This document shows positions 58,923 to 64,000 of a stretch of DNA of 64,000 bases, in pieces. The notes under the pieces were generated by a model, which was not told the origin of the DNA, ran no database searches, and was given only the letters and a program-made list of their open reading frames with translations. Positions within the stretch are counted from its first letter, which is position 1, and the number at the start of each line of letters is the position of its first letter. The stretch is from NCBI GenBank assembly GCA_937944385.1, contig CALDYQ010000007.1, positions 1 to 64,000 on the forward strand, given 5' to 3'. This DNA is from an uncultured Burkholderiales bacterium. GTDB taxonomy: Bacteria > Pseudomonadota > Gammaproteobacteria > Burkholderiales > Casimicrobiaceae. Both the position numbers and the translations under genes were made by a program.

Positions 58923-59519
58923 ATGTTCGATTTTTCCTTTGGTGAACTGGCCCTCGTTGCCGTTGTGGCGCTGGTCGTGCTCGGCCCCGAGAAGCTGCCG
59001 CGCGTAGCACGTACGGCGGGCCATTTGCTGGGCCGCGCGAGAACCTACGCCAATCAGGTCAAGTCCGACATCGACCGCGAGATGCATCTCGACGAGCTAC
59101 GAAAGCTTCAGCAGGAAGCGCAGGACGCAGCTCGGAGCTTCGAGACGTCGGTCAACCAGTTTGGACAAACGGTCGAGTCAGAGGCGGCAAAGCTCGAGCA
59201 AGCGGTAACTGATGGCTCGGGTACGTCCAATGGTTTGGATGACCCGCTGGCCACCTCACTTGCCGAGCAGGCACAGGCCGCCAATGACGGGCGGAACAAG
59301 CGCGACGACTTACGGCCACGTCTCGATTCGCCGCTCGCACCCGCCTGGCAGCTCGCGCCCCTCACGCCCTCCGGTGAGGGGCCGGACATCGTCATTGGCA
59401 CCAGTGCGCGCTCGTCGTCGCCCTTGGCTGAGGCCTGGCCTTCGCCGCTGCGTGCCGACCGCACGCGCGCCACGTCGTCGTCAGGCTCGGCAGCGCCTGT
59501 GGAATCCGCCCCACGCTGA
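58923..59519 (+). CDS. tatB: Sec-independent translocase subunit TatB
   Basis: 198 residues. MFDFSFGELALVAVVALVVL is the N-terminal span, followed by GPEKLPRVARTAGHLLGRAR and a long polar, low-complexity C-terminal tail (from about residue 100). Start at MFDFSF; a 5' frame adds 11 residues without family support. Confidence 0.95.
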   Translation: MFDFSFGELALVAVVALVVLGPEKLPRVARTAGHLLGRARTYANQVKSDIDREMHLDELRKLQQEAQDAARSFETSVNQFGQTVESEAAKLEQAVTDGSGTSNGLDDPLATSLAEQAQAANDGRNKRDDLRPRLDSPLAPAWQLAPLTPSGEGPDIVIGTSARSSSPLAEAWPSPLRADRTRATSSSGSAAPVESAPR

Positions 59520-59542
59520 GCGTCCATCCAGAACCCCGCGCC

Positions 59543-60301
59543 ATGTCTGACAGCCCGGAAACGCTCAAGGAAGAGTCCTTCGTCTCGCATCTGGTCGAGC
59601 TGCGCGACCGGCTGATCCGTGCCATCGGCTCGGTGCTCGTGGTGCTGATCGTCCTGCTGATCTACCCAGGGCAAAAGGCGATTTACGCATTCGTCGCGGC
59701 GCCTCTCATGAAGGCGCTGCCGGCGGGCGGGTCCATGATCGCCACCGACGTGATCGGCGTGTTTTTCATCCCGCTGAAGGTCACGCTGCTGGTCAGCTTC
59801 CTGCTCGCCCTGCCCGTCGTGCTCTACCAACTGTGGGCGTTCGTCGCCCCCGGCCTCTACAAGCACGAGCGGCAACTGGCGATGCCGCTGATCATTTCGT
59901 CCACCGTGCTGTTCTTCGTCGGGATGGCGTTTGCCTATTTCGTGGTCTTTCCGTTCCTGTTTCCGGTGCTGTTCGGTCACACGCCGGAAGGGGTCACGGT
60001 GGCGACGGACATCGAGAAATACTGGAGCTTCGCGCTGACGATGTTTCTCGCCTTTGGCGTGACATTCGAGACGCCAGTGGTGCTCGCGGTACTCGTCCGC
60101 GCAGGCATCGTGAGCGTGGAGCAGCTCAAGCATTTCCGGAGCTACTTCATCGTGGGCGCTTTCGTCATCGCCGCGATCGTGACGCCGCCGGATGTGCTAT
60201 CGCAGCTCTTCCTTGCGGTGCCGCTCGTGATCCTCTACGAGGCCGGCATCTGGATCTGCAAACTGATCAAGCCGAAGAAGCACCCGGAAGAGATCGCGTG
60301 A
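59543..60301 (+). CDS. tatC: Sec-independent translocase subunit TatC
   Basis: 252 residues with six membrane segments. SFVSHLVELRDRLIRA is the N-terminal signature binding twin-arginine signals, and YQLWAFVAPGLYKHERQ and FGVTFETPVV follow. Complete. Confidence 0.97.
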   Translation: MSDSPETLKEESFVSHLVELRDRLIRAIGSVLVVLIVLLIYPGQKAIYAFVAAPLMKALPAGGSMIATDVIGVFFIPLKVTLLVSFLLALPVVLYQLWAFVAPGLYKHERQLAMPLIISSTVLFFVGMAFAYFVVFPFLFPVLFGHTPEGVTVATDIEKYWSFALTMFLAFGVTFETPVVLAVLVRAGIVSVEQLKHFRSYFIVGAFVIAAIVTPPDVLSQLFLAVPLVILYEAGIWICKLIKPKKHPEEIA

Positions 60302-60343
60302 CGGTCGGCACGGTCGTCGCTGATCTGCGTTTTCTTTGAACGT

Positions 60344-61531
60344 TCAGTTGCGCCGCAGGCGCGGACGCGTCCCGAGGGTCACTTCGACCTCGCGTTCCGC
60401 GCCGTCCCGAAGCACCTTGATGGCAATCGTGCTGCCCGGTGGCGTCATGGCGATGGCGTTGGTCGCCTCAATCCGGTCTTCCACCGGCTTACCATTGACT
60501 GCGATGATGATGTCGCCCGGGCGAAGTCCAGCCCGTGCGCCGGGCCCGTCGCTGACCACCGCCTCGATGACGGCGCCCCGTTCGCTGCGCTGACTGGACG
60601 AATTTGACGTGCCCTGTGCAGGGAGCGAACCCAGCGTCACACCGAGATAGCCGCGTTGTACGCGTCCGTTGGCGATCAGTTGTTCCATCACCGGCAGCGC
60701 CACGCTGGTCGGGATGGCGAAACCGATACCGGAGAAGTCGCCGGTTCGGGTAAAGATGCTCGTGTTGATGCCGACGAGGTGGCCCGCGAGATTGACCAGT
60801 GCGCCGCCCGAGTTGCCCTGGTTGATGGCGGCATCGGTCTGGATGAAGCTTTCGAAGGGATTGCCGTCACCGATCTGCGTGCGGCCGGTCGCGCTGACGA
60901 TGCCCATCGTCACCGTATGCCCGAAGACGCCGAATGGGTTGCCGATGGCAAGCACCACATCGCCCTGGCGAAGGGCGTTGGAATCGGCAAAGACGATTGC
61001 AGGCAGGGGCCCGTCAGTGTCGACCTTGATGACGGCCAAATCTGTCTCCGGGTCCGTGCCGATCAGCCGTGCGGGCAGGGTGCGCTTGTCGGAGAGCTCG
61101 ACTTGGATGCGCTGTGCACCATCCACTACATGATTGTTGGTGAGGATGTAGCCGTCCGCACGGACGATGACGCCCGAACCTTCACCGATCATCGGCTGGC
61201 CGCCGCCGTCACGCGGACGGCCGAAGAATCGCTCGAAGGCTGGATCGTCCATCAGCGGATGCCGGAAGCGCCGACGCTCGGTGCTGATCGCCACCTTGAC
61301 GACCGCCGGCAGCGCCGTGGACGCCGCAGAGGCGAAGCTGATCGCACCCGATTCGGCCGGCTTGGCAGCCAACGCCGCGGGCGGCGTGGTGGCTACGGTG
61401 ATCGGCGGCGGCGCCGTCCCTGGCGCGGATGAGCGGGTCAGCCATTCGGGTCGCAGGGTGCTGATGGTGAACAACGCGGCCACGCAGACCGTGCAGATCT
61501 GCGCAAAGAGCAGCCATAATCGATGGAACAT
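60344..61531 (-). CDS. HtrA-family serine protease (DegS/DegQ-like)
   Basis: 395 residues. One N-terminal hydrophobic segment, then the trypsin-like domain with His134 (TNNHVV), Asp164 (TDLAV) and Ser241 (QGNSGGAL), and a single PDZ domain at the C-terminus (GAVIEAVVSDGPGARAGLRP). One PDZ and an N-terminal anchor resemble DegS, an envelope-stress protease. Convergent with tatC (42-bp gap) and divergent from the NIF3 gene. Confidence 0.93.
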   Translation of the reverse strand: MFHRLWLLFAQICTVCVAALFTISTLRPEWLTRSSAPGTAPPPITVATTPPAALAAKPAESGAISFASAASTALPAVVKVAISTERRRFRHPLMDDPAFERFFGRPRDGGGQPMIGEGSGVIVRADGYILTNNHVVDGAQRIQVELSDKRTLPARLIGTDPETDLAVIKVDTDGPLPAIVFADSNALRQGDVVLAIGNPFGVFGHTVTMGIVSATGRTQIGDGNPFESFIQTDAAINQGNSGGALVNLAGHLVGINTSIFTRTGDFSGIGFAIPTSVALPVMEQLIANGRVQRGYLGVTLGSLPAQGTSNSSSQRSERGAVIEAVVSDGPGARAGLRPGDIIIAVNGKPVEDRIEATNAIAMTPPGSTIAIKVLRDGAEREVEVTLGTRPRLRRN

Positions 61532-61636
61532 TTAATCGAGCGCGGTCGGCGGAAGCAATTGAGCGTGCCTTTCAGCTGCTTGTCAGCGTACGGATCGGCG
61601 TAACCGGGCGGCGTTTGCCGCACCGCAAAAGATTGT

Positions 61637-62446
61637 ATGCGTGCCAACGACATGAATGAGTCGGACGCCGTGCGCACCCTTGCTGTGCGGGCGATGGACC
61701 GGAACGCGCTGGTTAGTCATCTCGACACTTATCTCGACGTCGGTCGCTTCAAGGACGCATCCTTCAACGGGCTTCAGGTGGAAGGGCGCCCGCTCGTCTC
61801 CCGCATCGTCGTCGGCGTCACGGCCAACCTGGCGCTCATCGAAGCCGCGGTTGCAGCCGACGCGCAGATGGTGATCGCGCATCATGGCCTGTTCTGGAAG
61901 GGCGATGATCCCCGCGTGGTTGGGTTCAAGCGGGCCCGCTTGGCTTGCGTTCTCGCCTCCGGGCTTAACGTTGTCGCCTACCACTTGCCACTCGATGTCC
62001 ATCCGCAGTTGGGTAATAACGCGGAACTGGCGCGTCGGCTTCAATTGAAGCAGACAGGGACCGTCGGCGAATATGGGCTGGTGAGCCTCGGGCGTCTCGG
62101 CGAAGGAGCCGTCGTCGCGACGCGAACCCTGGCTGCCTTCGTGGCGCGCAAGTTCGGTTCCCGGGTGGCGCTCCACGCGGAGAGCGCGCGGCCGATCCGG
62201 ACGATCGCGTGGTGTACGGGGGCAGGGGGTGCACTCTTGCATGACGCAATAGCAGCCGGTGCGGACGCTTTCATTACAGGTGAAGTCGCAGAACATCACG
62301 TGCATGTAGCCCGGGAGTCGGGGGTTGCACTGATCACCGCCGGGCATCATGCGACCGAGCGTGGCGGTGTCATCGCGCTGGCCGCCTACGTGACCCGACA
62401 GTTCGGCATCGAGGCTCAGTTTGTCGAGGTGCCGTCGCCCCTCTGA
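61637..62446 (+). CDS. NIF3-like dinuclear metal-centre protein
   Basis: Up to 269 residues. VIAHHGLFWKGD, AYHLPLDVHPQLGNNAELAR and ITGEVAEHHVHVARE supply the metal ligands of the NIF3/YbgI fold, a hexameric toroid; function is proposed to be GTP-cyclohydrolase-I-like or metal-dependent hydrolase. The start is uncertain: ATG 61637, 61652 or 61694 (MDRNALVSHLD, closest to the family start). The 3' end overlaps the convergent polymerase gene by 31 bases. Confidence 0.9.
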   Translation: MRANDMNESDAVRTLAVRAMDRNALVSHLDTYLDVGRFKDASFNGLQVEGRPLVSRIVVGVTANLALIEAAVAADAQMVIAHHGLFWKGDDPRVVGFKRARLACVLASGLNVVAYHLPLDVHPQLGNNAELARRLQLKQTGTVGEYGLVSLGRLGEGAVVATRTLAAFVARKFGSRVALHAESARPIRTIAWCTGAGGALLHDAIAAGADAFITGEVAEHHVHVARESGVALITAGHHATERGGVIALAAYVTRQFGIEAQFVEVPSPL

Positions 62447-63882
62447 TCGAGGGCGCCATCCGCAGCCGGGGAGGAAGGGGCATGGCGATGGCGGTGTGTG
62501 CCGAGCGGCAGCTCGACGCAGGCCAGCGCAACCAGCGCAGTGAAGACGAACGCGACGCCCGGAATTCGGGTTGGAAAGTCGAGCCAGGCATGAAGGGCGA
62601 GCGCGAGCGCTCCGAGCAACGCGGCATGGCCACGACCGAGAGTGTCGAGGCTCCGCCATGCTCGACGAGCCAGACTCCAGGTGGCGAGCGCGGCCGCCGA
62701 GAGGAAAAGGAGTCCACCCGCGCCGAGCTCGAACAGAATCTGGACATATTCGTTGTGTGCGTGTTCGACGAAGCCCTGAAGTTGCACGGGCTGGAAGTGT
62801 GGAAAGACCGCGCCGAAACTGCCCAGTCCGCTGCCGAGCGGGAACAGGGCGAGCGCGCCACGCCAACCGGCTTCGGTCATCTTCGCCCGCGCCGACAGGC
62901 TCTGCACGGCCGCTGGGTCGCCGACCGCGCGAACTAGAAAGTCGGACGAGATGAGCAGCGCGATGCCCGCCACGGCCCCCACAGCGCCGATGATCATGAG
63001 ACGTCGGCGATGCGACGCACGTCGCCGGGTGGAGGCCACATGCGCCGCGGCCGTCAGGCACAGCACGACCAGTGTGGCCGCATAGGCTGCGCGCGACATG
63101 CTGAGGATGATTCCGGCCGCAAGTAGACCGCTTACGCTCACCCAGAGCGCGAGGCGCAACGGCTTGTGGTCTGACGCATCACGCCGCACCCGCATTGCCG
63201 TGTCGAAGAGCGCGAACACTGCAATGGGAAACAGCATCGCGAGAAGCGATGCGAAGTGGTTCTTGTTGACAAAGGTGCCCGACGCGCGGACGTGTCCTGC
63301 GAACTCCGGTGTGACCATCGAGGCTCCGCCGAGAGCGATCTGGGCTACACCGAGAAGCACCTGAAAGACGCCGAGCGCGAGGAGAAAGCCAACGAGAGCC
63401 GTGCGTTGCAGTGGGTCGGAAATGAGAACGGCGACAAAGACGCTCGTGGCGCTCCCGACCAGGAGCAACGCGCGCAATGTGGCTGACGGTGACATCGTGA
63501 TGGGCAGTACATCCAGCCCGATCGAAGCATCTCGAAGGGATGTGGCGATCTCGGCAAACGTGCTCCGTCCAGGCAGTACCTGCCAAGTCTCAATTGGCAG
63601 CGGCACGAGAGTGAGGGCGCCGACGCCTGCAAGTACAGCAAGCGCCGTCAGCGACCAACGTACCGCTGGCGTGCGGATGGAAGTTGGTGGCCCCGCGACG
63701 ACGATAAAGCCCGCAACGGCGAGAAAGGTGGGTAAGGCCAACCATCCTGCGAGCAACATGGCCGCATCGACATTGCCGCCCCGCTCGAGAATGATACCGA
63801 GCTGAGCCAGCGCGCCGATCCATGCGAGCCACGAACAAAAAAATGCGGCACGCGAAGGTGCCGCAGAGCGGGCTAGAGACAA
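62416..63882 (-). CDS. O-antigen ligase/polymerase family membrane protein
   Basis: 488 residues, about 12 membrane segments with a large loop around LGSGLGSFGAVFPHFQP and HAHNEYVQILFELGAGG, the Wzy_C/WaaL signature. Joins or polymerises surface polysaccharides. The first in-frame ATG (63882) lies upstream of the terminator at 63837-63865, whose T-run encodes part of the first segment; the next ATG is 63759. Either the gene starts within the terminator region or the later ATG is used. Confidence 0.85.
   Translation of the reverse strand: MSLARSAAPSRAAFFCSWLAWIGALAQLGIILERGGNVDAAMLLAGWLALPTFLAVAGFIVVAGPPTSIRTPAVRWSLTALAVLAGVGALTLVPLPIETWQVLPGRSTFAEIATSLRDASIGLDVLPITMSPSATLRALLLVGSATSVFVAVLISDPLQRTALVGFLLALGVFQVLLGVAQIALGGASMVTPEFAGHVRASGTFVNKNHFASLLAMLFPIAVFALFDTAMRVRRDASDHKPLRLALWVSVSGLLAAGIILSMSRAAYAATLVVLCLTAAAHVASTRRRASHRRRLMIIGAVGAVAGIALLISSDFLVRAVGDPAAVQSLSARAKMTEAGWRGALALFPLGSGLGSFGAVFPHFQPVQLQGFVEHAHNEYVQILFELGAGGLLFLSAAALATWSLARRAWRSLDTLGRGHAALLGALALALHAWLDFPTRIPGVAFVFTALVALACVELPLGTHRHRHAPSSPAADGALDQRGDGTSTN
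63837..63865 (-). terminator. Intrinsic terminator of the gene at 63888
   Basis: Reading the minus strand: TGCGGCAC-CTTCGC-GTGCCGCA followed by seven T. It lies 22 bases after the stop of the partial gene and overlaps the predicted 5' end of the polymerase gene. Confidence 0.8.
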
Positions 63883-63887
63883 TGAAA

Positions 63888-64000
63888 TCAGTTGGGGCTG
63901 GTGTTGCGGCGATCCCGATCGTAGAGGTAGTAGCCCAGGCCAACGACGCCGGCACCGCCGAGGAGCATGGCTGCGGGATTGACCGTAGGCGGGGGCACGA
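63888..64000 (-). CDS. Partial gene; C-terminus with PEP-CTERM-like tail
   Basis: The last 36 residues of a protein whose 5' part lies beyond the window. They read VPPPTVNPAAMLLGGAGV..., a Pro-rich start, a hydrophobic span to about GYYLY, and the basic end DRDRRNTSPN. The order VPxP, membrane span, Arg cluster is that of exosortase-processed PEP-CTERM proteins, but the motif is not a close match and the visible piece is short. The frame is open throughout. Confidence 0.5.
   Translation of the reverse strand, partial: VPPPTVNPAAMLLGGAGVVGLGYYLYDRDRRNTSPN

Overview
The window is one continuous stretch of GC-rich chromosomal DNA from a betaproteobacterium, most likely in or near the Burkholderiales. 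The evidence is gene content and order: ilvE followed by a small CHCC zinc-finger gene, a Gcr-type 'site-specific recombinase' membrane protein, a Bug-family periplasmic receptor, thrS-infC-rpmI-rplT-pheS-pheT-ihfA-merR, and hisI-hisE-HIT-tatABC next to an HtrA protease and a NIF3 protein. Almost all of it is core genome. I see no insertion sequence, prophage, CRISPR array, rRNA or integrase.

Layout. 1-5.6 kb: ilvE and its zinc-finger partner, a divergent MarR regulator with two inverted-repeat operators, a PIG-L deacetylase with a PQQ-type sugar dehydrogenase, and an acyl-CoA ligase. 5.6-17.9 kb is all on the minus strand: the proS-slt-gluQ-hslU-MFS-AEC-cupin-prfC train, then a diguanylate cyclase and the Gcr protein. 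18-28.4 kb is on the plus strand: an N-formylglutamate amidohydrolase, an unknown protein, dsbB, a prolyl oligopeptidase, an unknown FFLDELYG protein, fabI, a ferric-iron-type ABC permease and ATPase without a binding protein, and a DUF1178 protein. 28.4-32.0 kb (minus) is a light-related operon: a FAD-domain photolyase with unusual domain order, an SDR lacking its catalytic tyrosine, DUF2256, and an FeS-type bacterial cryptochrome/(6-4) photolyase. 32.2-40.4 kb is the translation operon, bracketed by two valine tRNAs (GAC and CAC). 40.5-44 kb is a sulfate ABC transporter. 44-50 kb holds a TerB-like protein, dienelactone hydrolase, tyrS, gloA, DUF2059 and phoH. 50.2-54.4 kb is thiL-pgpA-cinA-nrdR-ribD-ribE. 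54.5-58.6 kb is glutaryl-CoA dehydrogenase, a Bug receptor, maiA-hisI-hisE and HIT. 58.6-62.4 kb is tatABC, an HtrA protease and NIF3. 62.4-64 kb is an O-antigen ligase-like protein and the tail of a possible PEP-CTERM-type protein.

The points most worth following are: the four-gene photolyase/SDR operon (a permuted-looking photolyase and an SDR with Tyr replaced by Ile); an almost perfect NrdR box in the only large intergenic region, upstream of an operon that contains nrdR; a short dispersed hairpin repeat found between pheS and pheT and again in front of thiL, with a possible third copy in front of marR; an ATA start codon for infC; an attenuator-like leader in front of thrS; hslU without hslV; and a short CysA without its C-terminal regulatory domain.

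Translational coupling by ATGA or similar overlaps is common (hslU/MFS/AEC, slt/proS, the photolyase operon, cysPTWA, cinA/nrdR/ribD, maiA/hisI). This supports the operon calls and many of the start codons chosen here.
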